This document shows positions 19,868-28,327 of a stretch of 64,000 nucleotides of DNA, piece after piece; the first letter of the stretch is position 1, and every line of letters begins with the position of its first letter. Below the pieces are notes generated by a model. The model saw only the letters and a program-made list of their open reading frames with translations, made no database searches and was not told the origin of the DNA. This DNA comes from GWE2-42-39 sp963668595 (GTDB taxonomy: Bacteria > Bacteroidota > Bacteroidia > Bacteroidales > Prolixibacteraceae), in contig OY764876.1 of assembly GCA_963668595.1 (NCBI GenBank), positions 3,844,001 through 3,908,000 on the forward strand. The letters are read 5' to 3'. A program made the translations under genes and the position numbers.

Positions 19868-20180
19868 TTTTAAGGTTTTTAGTTATAATGAAGTTGTAAG
19901 TATATCAACGTTTTAGCTAGCTCTTTTTGTATGAGTAGGCAACAATTCCTTAAAATTACAGGTTTCTGCTGAGAGCTGACTTATAAAAACAGTCTTTTTT
20001 ACATCTTTTTGATCTCAATAGGAGTATTTATGACGAACAAAATCGGTAAAATATTGATTTATAATAGACCAAATAAGTCGGAGTTTCGGTTTTCTGAGTT
20101 CGATTTGCTAAATTTGATGAGAATCGATAGGAAAAGCGCTGGCAAAACTGTTTCGCTTTTAGCATTTATACTGAAAGAAA
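19868..20180. promoter_or_regulatory. 313-base divergent intergenic region with a candidate -7 element
   Basis: This is the region between tldD (leftward) and the dehydrogenase gene (rightward). TAAATTTG at 20109-20116 fits the Bacteroidota -7 consensus TAnnTTTG and lies about 65 bases before the start codon at 20181, but no good -33 TTTG is seen at the usual distance. A 57-codon open frame (20030-20203) preceded by AGGAG overlaps the next gene and is not called. Nothing else is recognised. Confidence 0.35.
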
Positions 20181-21389
20181 ATGAAGATCGGAATTATACG
20201 TGAAGGAAAATATCCTCCGGACATGCGGGTACCATTCTCACCGGACCAATGCAGAACGATTGCAGAACGTTTTCCTGGGACGGAAATAGTGGTGCAACCT
20301 TCTGCAATCAGGTGTTTCAGCGATGATGAATACCGGCAATGCAATATTCCGGTACAGGAAGATCTGAGTACTTGCGATGTGCTGATGGGTGTGAAGGAGG
20401 TTCCGCTGTCGGCCTTGATACCGGACAAGACCTACTTTTTTTTCTCGCATACAATAAAAAAGCAAGTTTATAATCGGACTCTTTTACAGGAAATTATTCG
20501 GCAAAATATTCGCTTGATTGATTACGAAGTTTTGACAGAGAAAGAGGGTTTGCGCATCATTGGGTTTGGGCGTTTTGCTGGTTTGGTAGGAGCGTATAAT
20601 GGATTGTTGACGATGGGGAAGCGAAACAACTGGTTCGATTTGAAACCGGCTCACCGTTGTCTCGATTTGGCAGAGATGATGGAAATTGTTCGTGAACTAA
20701 AGTTGCCTCCTTGCCGGATTGCTCTTACCGGAGGAGGTCGGGTTGCGGGAGGTGTGCTCGAATTATTGCATGCTTTGTCGGTGAAACAACTCTCTCCTGA
20801 CGAATTTCTTACTGTTATTGATACAACAGAAGCTGTTTTTACACAACTCAATCCGGATGATTACAATCGCCATCGTCGAGGATTGTCGTTTGATTTGTCT
20901 CATTTTTTTAGCCATCCCGAAGAATACGAAAGCAACTTTCTTCGTTTTTGCCAGCATACCGATTTGCTGATTGCTGCGGCATACTGGGACCCGAAAGCGC
21001 CTGTGCTGTTTTCTTCTGAAAAAATGACTCAGAATGATTTCCGGATTCGGGTTATTGCCGATATAACTTGCGATATTGATGGGTCGGTGCCGAGTACCAA
21101 ACGAGCTAGTTCCATTGCCGAGCCGGTGTACGATTACGATCCGCAGACCGGTAAAATTTGTCCTGCTTTTTCTTCTGAAAAGCATATTCAGGTGATGGCT
21201 GTTGATAATTTGCCGTGCGAACTGCCACGCGATGCTTCGCTCGATTTTGGAAATAATTTGATTGAACGAGTGCTGCCACATCTGCTGGGCGATGATCCGG
21301 ACAGAATTATTCAACGTGCAACTGTTACAGCGAATGGAACACTCACCGATCGCTTTGCCTACCTGTCTGACTTCTTACAGGGCAAGTAA
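20181..21389 (+). CDS. NAD(P)-dependent amino-acid dehydrogenase of the alanine dehydrogenase / saccharopine dehydrogenase (lysine-forming) family
   Basis: The protein has 402 residues. It opens with the family start MKIGIIREGKYPPDMRVPFS, where the R-E-x-K-x-P-x-D-x-R-V pattern forms the substrate-binding lobe. It continues with CDVLMGVKEVP and YFFFSHTIKKQ, then a Rossmann segment (RIALTGGGRVAGGVLELL, G-x-G-x-x-x-G-like). IADITCDIDGSVPST matches the C-terminal part of LYS1-like saccharopine dehydrogenases. The likely reaction is NAD(P)-dependent oxidative cleavage of saccharopine or a related amino-acid deamination; the exact substrate cannot be settled from sequence. ATG 20181 starts exactly at the conserved N-terminus. 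It is monocistronic, 111 bases before dprA. Confidence 0.75.
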   Translation: MKIGIIREGKYPPDMRVPFSPDQCRTIAERFPGTEIVVQPSAIRCFSDDEYRQCNIPVQEDLSTCDVLMGVKEVPLSALIPDKTYFFFSHTIKKQVYNRTLLQEIIRQNIRLIDYEVLTEKEGLRIIGFGRFAGLVGAYNGLLTMGKRNNWFDLKPAHRCLDLAEMMEIVRELKLPPCRIALTGGGRVAGGVLELLHALSVKQLSPDEFLTVIDTTEAVFTQLNPDDYNRHRRGLSFDLSHFFSHPEEYESNFLRFCQHTDLLIAAAYWDPKAPVLFSSEKMTQNDFRIRVIADITCDIDGSVPSTKRASSIAEPVYDYDPQTGKICPAFSSEKHIQVMAVDNLPCELPRDASLDFGNNLIERVLPHLLGDDPDRIIQRATVTANGTLTDRFAYLSDFLQGK

Positions 21390-21500
21390 TGTCAGTTCTA
21401 ATTTTTGGGATAGATAAATAGTCTTTGCTGAAAATTAGCCGCATGGGCTGTTTACTTTTTCGTGCCTATTTTGTAAATTACCACTAAAACTTTAGGTCGC

Positions 21501-22613
21501 ATGAACCACCCTGAAGACTTGAAATACAAAATAGCCTTATCGTTGATTCCCGGTATCGGATATGGATTAGTGAAAAATCTGGTTGCCTATCTGGGCAGCC
21601 CGGAAGCTGTTTTTCGTGAGAAAGAAAAATCGCTGCAAAAGATTCCCGGAATTGGAGAAGTACATGCCCGGCGCATTGCTGGTAACACCGAATTTCTGAA
21701 GCGGGCAGAGGAGGAGATTCTTTTCATACAAAAGAATGAAATAGAATGCTGGTCGTATCTGGATGAGAAATATCCGAAGCGACTGAAATTGTGCCCCGAT
21801 GCTCCGGTGGTGTTGTTTGCCAAAGGAAATATGAACCTGAACGAAAGCCGGATTATTTCGATGGTCGGAACGCGCAATGCAACTGAATATGGTCGCGAGC
21901 TGTGCGAGAACTTTGTTGCTTCGCTGGCTTCCCGATCGTATCCTTCGCTGGTAGTTTCTGGTTTGGCTTACGGTATCGATGTGGCGGTGCACAAAGCTTG
22001 TTTGAAACACGAAATTGCGACGGTTGCTGTTTTAGCGCATGGATTAGACCGTTTGTACCCGTCATTGCATAAATCGGTGGCGCAGAAAATGCTCTCGCAA
22101 GGTGGACTGGTTAGTGATTTTTTGAGCGGAACAGACATTGAGCGGCAAAATTTCCTGCAACGTAACCGGATTGTGGCTGGTCTGGCTGATGTGACCATCA
22201 TTGTTGAGTCGGCCGAAAAAGGCGGGGCACTGGTGACGGCTGATATTGCCGATTCGTACAACCGCGATGTGTGTGCTTTTCCCGGGCGGGCTACCGATAA
22301 CTGGTCGAAGGGTTGCAATCAGCTGATAAAAAGCAATGCCGCAACCATGATCGAAGGTCTTGATGACCTCGAACGTTTGATGAGCTGGGATATCGCGCAG
22401 CAAAAGCCGGAAGCAATTCAGCGGCAATTGTTTGTTGACCTGAACCCGGAAGAACAGAAGATTGTTGATTGTTTGCAGAATGGAGAACTGATGATTGATC
22501 AGATTGGAAAACTGTGTCAAATGCCGGTCAGCCGCGTTTCGTCCATGTTGTTGAGTCTCGAATTTAAAGGGATGATCGTTAGTTTGCCTGGAAAAATGTA
22601 TCGGTTGCGATGA
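21501..22613 (+). CDS. dprA: DNA-processing protein DprA
   Basis: The protein has 370 residues, the normal DprA length. An N-terminal helix-hairpin-helix region (GIGYGLVKNLVAYLG, KIPGIGEVHARRIAG) precedes the Rossmann-like DprA core, which shows SMVGTRNATEYGRELC, VVSGLAYGIDVAVHKACL, TVAVLAHGLDRLYPSLHK and QRNRIVAGLADVTIIVES. KGGALVTADIADSYNRDVCAFPG and KGCNQLIKSNAA follow, then a C-terminal winged-helix (about 310-370). DprA binds incoming single-stranded DNA during transformation and loads RecA; in non-competent bacteria it also aids plasmid and recombination processes. No other competence gene lies in the window. Confidence 0.96.
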   Translation: MNHPEDLKYKIALSLIPGIGYGLVKNLVAYLGSPEAVFREKEKSLQKIPGIGEVHARRIAGNTEFLKRAEEEILFIQKNEIECWSYLDEKYPKRLKLCPDAPVVLFAKGNMNLNESRIISMVGTRNATEYGRELCENFVASLASRSYPSLVVSGLAYGIDVAVHKACLKHEIATVAVLAHGLDRLYPSLHKSVAQKMLSQGGLVSDFLSGTDIERQNFLQRNRIVAGLADVTIIVESAEKGGALVTADIADSYNRDVCAFPGRATDNWSKGCNQLIKSNAATMIEGLDDLERLMSWDIAQQKPEAIQRQLFVDLNPEEQKIVDCLQNGELMIDQIGKLCQMPVSRVSSMLLSLEFKGMIVSLPGKMYRLR

Positions 22614-22648
22614 TTCTTTTCTAAGAGACTAACGACCATCTTTTCTTT

Positions 22649-23143
22649 TTACTTTCGGTGTAATAGTTTAATACTTAAACCTTTTTGGGTTGACCAGCCT
22701 TCTTTATCCGTAAGGCTGATAAAAAAATGATAATCTCCTTCTTCGTAAAGCCCCTGACTATTTCCAATCGGAATAGTTATTTCCTGCTGGGTTTGAAATT
22801 CTTGCTTTTTCACCGGAATACTGAAATCTTCAATCAGTGTAAATGGGTTAACCGGACTTTTTACCGGATCAACATCGCACTCCGTTACTTCGGTACTGTG
22901 TGAGTGATGATCGAAGTTGTGATGAATATCAATGCTGTATGAACCCAATTCTACATTGTCAGAAAACAGCATCGTCAATGTAAATGATTCTCCAAAATAC
23001 AAGGTGCTGCAATTTCTCGGAAAGGTATTTCCAAGCGTTAAATCAATTTCTGGTTTTTGTTTGTCGATTTCTTCTTCGTCATTGCATGAACTTGTTGCTG
23101 CAAAAAGAAGAAACGAAAATGCTATAAGTTTAAATACTTTCAT
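22649..23143 (-). CDS. DUF4625-type lipoprotein, short form
   Basis: The protein has 164 residues. The signal peptide ends in a lipobox (LFAATSSC, Cys at about 20), so it is predicted to be lipid-anchored. The body matches the DUF4625 pattern: KPEIDLTLG at the start, a His-rich central strand (IDIHHNFDHHSHSTEVTECD) and YHFFISLTDKEGWST near the end. The His cluster and the neighbouring TonB receptor and Fur-family gene suggest binding or delivery of a metal ion at the outer membrane; this is inference. It is the last gene of the five-gene minus-strand unit and is separated from its homologue upstream by a MITE-like element. Confidence 0.8.
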   Translation of the reverse strand: MKVFKLIAFSFLLFAATSSCNDEEEIDKQKPEIDLTLGNTFPRNCSTLYFGESFTLTMLFSDNVELGSYSIDIHHNFDHHSHSTEVTECDVDPVKSPVNPFTLIEDFSIPVKKQEFQTQQEITIPIGNSQGLYEEGDYHFFISLTDKEGWSTQKGLSIKLLHRK

Positions 23144-23160
23144 GTTTGTTTAAATTAGTA

Positions 23161-23295
23161 ATGAGGCTGTCCAAAAAGTAATTAAATCATTCTGTCTGTC
23201 ATGTTGAGCGCAATCGAAACATCTCATTATTAGAGCTTAGAGATCCTTCGCTTTGCTCAGGATGACAATGCAGCAGACTTTTTAGACAGCCCCAT
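23161..23295. mobile_element. MITE-like element with 19-bp imperfect terminal inverted repeats
   Basis: ATGAGGCTGTCCAAAAAGT (23161-23179) and the complement of 23277-23295 (ATGGGGCTGTCTAAAAAGT) match at 17 of 19 positions. Inside them a second inverted pair is present (TGTCATGTTGAGC near 23197-23210 against GCTCAGGATGACA near 23256-23268). The 135-base element has no coding capacity and fills almost the whole gap between the two DUF4625 genes. Short elements with such ends are common in Bacteroidota genomes and resemble non-autonomous derivatives of transposons. I cannot see a clear target-site duplication. Confidence 0.7.
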
Positions 23296-23306
23296 TCATT
23301 CTTTTT

Positions 23307-24119
23307 TTACTTTAAAACGATCGGATAGCGGGATGATTGGAATGCATTGTTCTTCGCATCTTTGCCTTTTACCAAAATGTAATAATTTCCTGTTCGCCAT
23401 GCATTGTTGCCCTGAATTGGCGCAGGAGTCATGTTGTTATCGTTTGTTGCTCCAACAACAATGCTTGCCGTAAACGCATGCGATTTTGGCGAGCTAAAAT
23501 CATGGGTGTGAAGCATTACGATGACAGACGTGTTTGTTCCGCTTACATTATCGTCGGTAATGTTATCCGTTTCTTTCACTAAGGCAACAAGTAGTCCGCC
23601 CAAAGCGTTATTGTCGGTTACTGTGCCCGAGATACTTATCGTTTGACCGTTTGTAAACGATTTTCCACTTTCCGGAGTCGTACTCATTGTTAGTGTGGAT
23701 GCTTCTGTATCAGCTAATTCTTCCAACGATATTTCTTCTTCAACGGTTGTTTCGTATCCTTCTTTATCGGTAACCGTCAGGTGGCAATGGTAGGTTCCGG
23801 CAGTAGTTCCGTCAGGAATGTCGATGTGTTTGTGAAAGGTGGTGTTTTTCTTTCCCGCAAATTCATCAAATGTGGCAACAATTTCTTCACTACTTCCTTC
23901 TTCCTGATGAATTTCAACAATAACCTGGTTAATTACTCCTTCGGCAACAATTTCTGCTTCAATGTGCAAATCGCTACCGATGTATGCAACATGATTGTTG
24001 CCAATTCCAAGCTCCAACTCGCTTATCTCTGGTCGTGCTACTTTATCCTCTTTTTCGCACGAGATAAACAACAGGTTTGCAATAAGGAAAGCACATATTA
24101 AAATAATTCGTGTATTCAT
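23307..24119 (-). CDS. DUF4625 lipoprotein, long form
   Basis: The protein has 270 residues. The signal ends in a lipobox (LLFISC, Cys at about 21). The first half carries a textbook DUF4625 start: RPEISELELGIGNNHVAYIG, DLHIEAEIVAEGVINQVIVE and IHQEEGSSEEI, then GTYHCHLTVTDKEGYET. The second half (from about 150) has another Ig-like segment (SISGTVTDNNALGGLLVAL) with VMLHTHDF. DUF4625 proteins are Bacteroidota outer-membrane lipoproteins of unknown role, often next to TonB-dependent receptors. This gene begins 33 bases after the receptor stop and is surely in the same transcript. Confidence 0.85.
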   Translation of the reverse strand: MNTRIILICAFLIANLLFISCEKEDKVARPEISELELGIGNNHVAYIGSDLHIEAEIVAEGVINQVIVEIHQEEGSSEEIVATFDEFAGKKNTTFHKHIDIPDGTTAGTYHCHLTVTDKEGYETTVEEEISLEELADTEASTLTMSTTPESGKSFTNGQTISISGTVTDNNALGGLLVALVKETDNITDDNVSGTNTSVIVMLHTHDFSSPKSHAFTASIVVGATNDNNMTPAPIQGNNAWRTGNYYILVKGKDAKNNAFQSSRYPIVLK

Positions 24120-24152
24120 TTTTGATAATTTTTAACTGTTAAGTGATTCAAA

Positions 24153-26567
24153 TTACTTGTTTGTTTTTCCTGAAAAAGGAATTGAAATATTCAGAATAAA
24201 ATTTCTTCCTGCTTCAGGAACATTTATCAGCCGGTAGTAGCTGGTGTGGTTGAAATATTTGCTGTTCAGTAAATTTTGGAGCTGTAATAAAATACTTATT
24301 TTCTGATTCTTCCATGCAATGTCGCCACCCATGCTCATATTTATAACCTGATGCCCATCTGTTTTCTCTTCCGGAGGTACAATGTTCGTTTGAGCAGAAG
24401 TAAGTTTGTAGTCGATCGACAGGTAACTATTTCGAACGAATCCGATTTTCTTTTTCTCATATCTGGCATTGAAAATAACCGAAGCCGGAGGCGAGAATGG
24501 AAGGGTAAAACCTTTTTTATCTCCGGAAATTTGCTCCGAATAGACGTATTCGCCAACAATTCCTATTTGCAGAGGCATTGTCAGATGATAGCGGGCATAC
24601 AATTCGGTTCCATACCTGAAAACACGGCTTTGCGTGTAGTAATAAATCTGGTTGCCGTTCCCGTACAGCCGGTCGTGTTCCGAACTTGGGTTGAGGTAAA
24701 TATAGTTGGAGAAGTAATTCAGAAAAGGAGTGACTCCGATTTCAGCGACTTCTGAAGTATAGCTAATCCCGGCATCAAGTTGATACGAAATTTCAGGAGT
24801 TAGCTGAGCATTTCCTACTTCATAACTGAAATGGTGATAGTTTACTCCGTTTGCCGCCAGCTCCTTGGCTGTGGGCATTCTGAAGCTTTTCCCAATATTT
24901 GTTTTTACCGACCAGTTTTCGGAATTGAGATTGTATCCAACCGACCAACTCAGGCTCGAAAATGAGCGTTTCAGTTTTTCTGCTCGTTGCAGAAAAGCAA
25001 GCTTTGAAGCATCATTTTTATCAATCGGAGAGGGAAACCAATCAAAATATTCCCGGGTGTGGAGAATACCCCAATCGTAGCGTACCCCCAACTGAACGGT
25101 ACTTTTTTCAGAAAAAGCAAATTTTCCGAATACAAAACTGCCCATACTCAACTGCGTATAAGCCGGAATAATAAAGCCACGCCCGTCAATCCGATTGTCC
25201 TGAAATTCGCTGCTCAACCCTGCACTCAGAAGGGGTCGCTCATCTTTCTGATACGAAAAATTCAGATTCCCCGAATAAACGTATTTTTTAAATTGTCGTT
25301 CGAGTCCCGAATCAAAGTGCAGCGTATCAGGAAACAAGGCTGGCATAAAACCGTGATTGACATACTGACTCCATTCCTGTCTGAAATTTCGCTGAAATCC
25401 CAGGTCTGATTCAATCTTTAGCTTCTTATACCAGTATTGACTTTTATTTACAAGCTTGAAATGACTTACTTCCTGAAACGGATCATTCACATCACGGCTC
25501 GATTTGTCGTGTACCTCGGTGTTTACCTGTCGGGGTTCCAGTCCGTGGGCATTGGCGAAAAAGCCATTCTTGCTGAAAACATTGCTCATATAAAATCGGG
25601 ATTGAAATCGAGTACGAATTAGTCCGACTGAAAAATGAATGTTTTCTTCTTTTCCGGCTGTATTTCGCAACTGATTTTTGTATAGCGGAGCTCGGTAGGA
25701 ATAAATATCGACACTGTCGGTGGGTACTTTGTAATCGCCGTAGCGGAGTAGAGTTGCCCGAAATTGGGCAAAAATCTCTTTCTTCCTTCCGTATAGCGAA
25801 ACCGAAGTTCCTCCGAAGTTATTGTTCGTCTTCCCCGATAAATCAATTGTTCCTCCCCACGTATTTGTGGCGGGTAGGTTTTTATTTGTCAGGTTGATGA
25901 TTCCTCCTATTGCATCCGAACCATACATGAGCGAGGCAGGTCCTTTAATTACCTCAATATGATCGATGGCATACTGATCGATTTCCAATCCGTGATCGGC
26001 TCCCCACTGCTGGGCTTCGTGTTTGATATTGTTTTCGACCACTACCACCCGGTTGAAACTCAAACCCCGGATTACCGGTTTCGATTGTCCTGAACCAATA
26101 TCGATAGTTCCCACACCCGGGAGGTGTTCCAGCGACTTCATGAGACTTCCGCCGAGATTTTGTTTTAGTTCCCGGTTGCTAAGTACGTCAATATTGAGCG
26201 ACTCTTCTTTTTTGCGTGTTTCGGCATAATTATCCGTAATGGTTACTTCCTGTAAATCCATTGCCGAGACAGAAAGCTGTGCTTTGTATTTTTTGTTTCC
26301 ATCAAGATCAATGCTGTCACTATGCGATTCGAAACCAAGAAACGAAATGTCAATCCGGTATTTCCCTTTATCAAGTTTGCCGAATATGAAATTTCCTTTT
26401 TCGTCGGTTGTCGTAATCAGCCCGGATGGTTGCAATCGAACCGATGCCCCATACAGTACCTGATTGTTTGTATCAGTAACCAGCCCATAAATCGTATTCC
26501 TGCTTTGTGCAAACGACAACGCACAAATCAAATTTATGCTTGTCAGAAGCATAAAAAATTTGCTCAT
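24153..26567 (-). CDS. TonB-dependent receptor, probably for a metal ion or metal complex
   Basis: The protein has 804 residues. After a signal peptide (about 1-20, ALSFAQ) comes a carboxypeptidase-regulatory-like beta domain (IYGLVTDTNNQVLYGASVRL, about 24-110). A plug domain follows (LKQNLGGSLMKSLEHLPGVG, IGSGQSKPVIRGLSFNRVVV, IDHIEVIKGPASLMYGSDAI, GGIINLTNKNLP; about 125-240), then a long beta-barrel with C-terminal NISIPF. This layout is an outer-membrane TonB-dependent importer. The plug has QQWGADHGLEIDQ, a motif I associate with zinc/copper-type receptors (OprC/ZnuD-like), but this is from memory. The substrate is inferred from the operon, which holds a Fur-family regulator, a His/Cys-rich small membrane protein and His-rich DUF4625 lipoproteins. 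Confidence 0.9.
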   Translation of the reverse strand: MSKFFMLLTSINLICALSFAQSRNTIYGLVTDTNNQVLYGASVRLQPSGLITTTDEKGNFIFGKLDKGKYRIDISFLGFESHSDSIDLDGNKKYKAQLSVSAMDLQEVTITDNYAETRKKEESLNIDVLSNRELKQNLGGSLMKSLEHLPGVGTIDIGSGQSKPVIRGLSFNRVVVVENNIKHEAQQWGADHGLEIDQYAIDHIEVIKGPASLMYGSDAIGGIINLTNKNLPATNTWGGTIDLSGKTNNNFGGTSVSLYGRKKEIFAQFRATLLRYGDYKVPTDSVDIYSYRAPLYKNQLRNTAGKEENIHFSVGLIRTRFQSRFYMSNVFSKNGFFANAHGLEPRQVNTEVHDKSSRDVNDPFQEVSHFKLVNKSQYWYKKLKIESDLGFQRNFRQEWSQYVNHGFMPALFPDTLHFDSGLERQFKKYVYSGNLNFSYQKDERPLLSAGLSSEFQDNRIDGRGFIIPAYTQLSMGSFVFGKFAFSEKSTVQLGVRYDWGILHTREYFDWFPSPIDKNDASKLAFLQRAEKLKRSFSSLSWSVGYNLNSENWSVKTNIGKSFRMPTAKELAANGVNYHHFSYEVGNAQLTPEISYQLDAGISYTSEVAEIGVTPFLNYFSNYIYLNPSSEHDRLYGNGNQIYYYTQSRVFRYGTELYARYHLTMPLQIGIVGEYVYSEQISGDKKGFTLPFSPPASVIFNARYEKKKIGFVRNSYLSIDYKLTSAQTNIVPPEEKTDGHQVINMSMGGDIAWKNQKISILLQLQNLLNSKYFNHTSYYRLINVPEAGRNFILNISIPFSGKTNK

Positions 26568-26617
26568 AATAAATAATTGAGTTTGATATTACCCTTAAAA
26601 TCAAATCGGAAAGTATC

Positions 26618-26971
26618 TTATTGCAGCGAAGTAACGGGGGGAGCTCTGGGCGATTTTGTTGCAAAGAATTGCAACGTACATTGTTTGATTACAATTTCAT
26701 GATAAAGGCAAATGATCGTCGGGACAACTATTTTGAAAACAAATAGCTGAGCCGGTTTATTTATCGGGAATTGGTATTCGCAAATCGGACAATGACTGGT
26801 TGCTTGCGTGAGCGATTCCGAATGTTTTTTATGTGAATGGGTGTGACAAGAAATACGACAGCAATCATCGGTGTGCGATCGGTGCCACACAATGTGGATC
26901 GACTGGAAAAGGATTGGAAAAACAAAAATTCCCCAAAGAATAAGGGCGATATATTTTTTTAATTTTGGCAA
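26618..26971 (-). CDS. Small His/Cys-rich membrane protein
   Basis: The protein has 117 residues. There is a hydrophobic N-terminal helix (about 8-26, IALILWGIFVFPILFQSIHI), then an exposed segment very rich in His and Cys (HIVWHRSHTDDCC, CHTHSHKKHSES, SHCPICEYQF; about 25-70). A second hydrophobic helix (about 77-97) follows. Small proteins of this type occur beside TonB receptors in Bacteroidota and look like DUF2946-like metal-related membrane proteins. The residues suggest binding of Zn, Cu or Fe outside the cytoplasm, but no function is established. It starts five bases after the fur stop codon, so it is cotranscribed with the regulator. Confidence 0.72.
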   Translation of the reverse strand: MPKLKKYIALILWGIFVFPILFQSIHIVWHRSHTDDCCRISCHTHSHKKHSESLTQATSHCPICEYQFPINKPAQLFVFKIVVPTIICLYHEIVIKQCTLQFFATKSPRAPPVTSLQ

Positions 26972-26976
26972 ATTGT

Positions 26977-27384
26977 TTAAATCTTATCCTTGCACGAGGC
27001 GCATATCCCTTTAATAATTACAGATGTTTCGGACGCGGAGTAACCATCCGGTAATGGTATTTTCTGAACTGGTACTGTTGTGATGCATTGTACACTTTGA
27101 CAGCAATTACAGAAAAAATGAGGATGATGTTCTTCAGCCGATAACTGTTTGGCAAGAGCATATTTAACGGTTTGATTATCGATAATAATCCGGTGAACAA
27201 TCTGGTGTTCTTCCAGTGTTTTAAACGAACGGTAAAACGTTGTGCGGTCGTAATTCCCGGCTAATTGCTCACGAATTTCGCTTTCGGAGAGTGGATGGTT
27301 GGCAGAGATGATTGTCTGGATAATTCCTTCTCTGCAACTTGTTCGTTTTAATTTATGTTCGTTTAAATAATCAATGGGTTTCAT
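26977..27384 (-). CDS. Fur-family metal-responsive transcriptional regulator
   Basis: The protein has 135 residues from ATG 27384 (MKPIDYLNEHKLKRTSCREG). A frame extension to TTG 27390 adds two residues and is less likely. The N-terminal winged helix has LSESEIREQL and YDRTTFYRSFKTLEEHQIVHR (DNA recognition helix). The C-terminal half has HHPHFFCNCCQSVQC and a final CASCKDK; the two CxxC pairs fit the structural zinc site. Fur, Zur and Mur cannot be told apart from sequence alone. The cotranscribed metal-type genes favour a Zur-like or other metal-uptake repressor. The 17-bp tandem repeat immediately upstream is a good candidate for its own operator. Confidence 0.88.
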   Translation of the reverse strand: MKPIDYLNEHKLKRTSCREGIIQTIISANHPLSESEIREQLAGNYDRTTFYRSFKTLEEHQIVHRIIIDNQTVKYALAKQLSAEEHHPHFFCNCCQSVQCITTVPVQKIPLPDGYSASETSVIIKGICASCKDKI

Positions 27385-27386
27385 GT

Positions 27387-27423
27387 GCAATAATGATTCA
27401 AATGCAACAATGATGCAAATGTA
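27387..27423 (-). promoter_or_regulatory. Tandem 17-bp operator-like repeat overlapping the fur promoter
   Basis: GCAATAATGATTCAAAT (27387-27403) is followed directly by GCAACAATGATGCAAAT (27404-27420): 15 of 17 bases match. Read on the minus strand, TACATTTG (27423 back to 27416) fits the Bacteroidota -7 element TAnnTTTG and overlaps the second copy, while the first copy ends two bases before the ATG at 27384. No clear -33 element is seen. The placement, from -7 to the start codon, would suit repression by the Fur-family protein itself. Confidence 0.55.
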
Positions 27424-27567
27424 GAGTTTTTTTTATAAACTTGCACTTTCGTTGTTGGAAATAAGCAATTCGGCAGTTTATTATTTAATGAGTGGAGTGT
27501 AAGATGTTGATTATTATGTGTTAGGTGAATCGTAAATAGTCAATACCCTGATTGTAAATGACCGGAT

Positions 27568-27598
27568 CTTGGCATCTGGAATCAAATAGTTATTTTTG
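27568..27598 (+). promoter_or_regulatory. Bacteroidota-type promoter for the hemerythrin-LuxR operon
   Basis: CTTG (27568-27571), 19 bases, then TATTTTTG (27591-27598) closely match TTTG-N19-TAnnTTTG. The expected transcript start is about 27604-27606, which would leave a leader of fewer than ten bases before ATG 27614. Confidence 0.55.
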
Positions 27599-27613
27599 TC
27601 GAAAATGTAAGCG

Positions 27614-28327
27614 ATGTATCAAAGCCACAAAATATTTGTCAGGGAAGACATGAAAATGGCAGGACTGATAAAGGAGAATCCGCAGTTACTGCTGCTTTTG
27701 GAGCATTTCGAAATCGATTTTGTTGTCAACGATAAGACCATTGCGCAGCTCTGTGCCGACTATTCAATTTCTGTGCAGCTATTCCTGTTGTTTGCCAATA
27801 TTTACAACGGTTTTAACCCTGATTCAAAAATTGTTGCATCGCCGAACGATGTTTTGACGATTATTCGTTTTCTGAAAAACAGCCATCAGTATTATAAAAC
27901 CGACAAGTATCCCGAAATTATTGGGTACATCAAAGAGTTGCAAAACCGAACAGGTAACGAGGCGGTGAAACTTATTGAACGTTTTTTTGCCGATTATTTC
28001 AACGAGGTACTTGAACATCTGAAATACGAAGATGAAGTCGCCTTTCCGTATTTTTCAAATCTGGTACAGACAATGCACCTTCAACAAGGCAAAATGTTTT
28101 CGGTAAGCCAGTATCGCGACCATCATTCGGATATTGAAACGAAACTTGCCGACCTGAAAAACCTGTTGCTGAAACATATCCGTATTGAAAAAGAATTTGC
28201 ACTGAGACGGAAACTATTCTTCTCATTGCTTGAGCTGGAATTCGACTTACAAATACATGCACAAATTGAAGAAAAAGTACTTCTTCCGCTTGTTGCAGAG
28301 CTTGAAAAAAGCATACTGAATGGATAA
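27614..28327 (+). CDS. Hemerythrin-domain protein, RIC/YtfE-like
   Basis: The protein has 237 residues. The N-terminal part (about 1-65, MKMAGLIKENPQLLLLLEHF then TIAQLCADYSI) matches the ScdA/RIC N-terminal region, although the usual cysteine of that region is absent here. The C-terminal four-helix part holds His/Glu residues in hemerythrin-like spacing (FLKNSHQYY, YFNEVLEHLKYEDEVAFPY, YRDHHSDIETK, LQIHAQIEEKVLLPL), expected to bind a di-iron centre. RIC proteins are linked to repair of iron-sulfur clusters or to nitric-oxide and oxygen stress. The stop overlaps the start of the LuxR-type gene by eight bases, which points to translational coupling. Confidence 0.85.
   Translation: MYQSHKIFVREDMKMAGLIKENPQLLLLLEHFEIDFVVNDKTIAQLCADYSISVQLFLLFANIYNGFNPDSKIVASPNDVLTIIRFLKNSHQYYKTDKYPEIIGYIKELQNRTGNEAVKLIERFFADYFNEVLEHLKYEDEVAFPYFSNLVQTMHLQQGKMFSVSQYRDHHSDIETKLADLKNLLLKHIRIEKEFALRRKLFFSLLELEFDLQIHAQIEEKVLLPLVAELEKSILNG

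Noticed and set aside
20030..20203. 57-codon open frame with an AGGAG six bases before its ATG, upstream of the dehydrogenase gene
   Set aside because: It overlaps the well-supported dehydrogenase start by 23 bases, contains the best promoter candidate of that gene, and has no recognisable domain. Shine-Dalgarno sequences are poor evidence in Bacteroidota.
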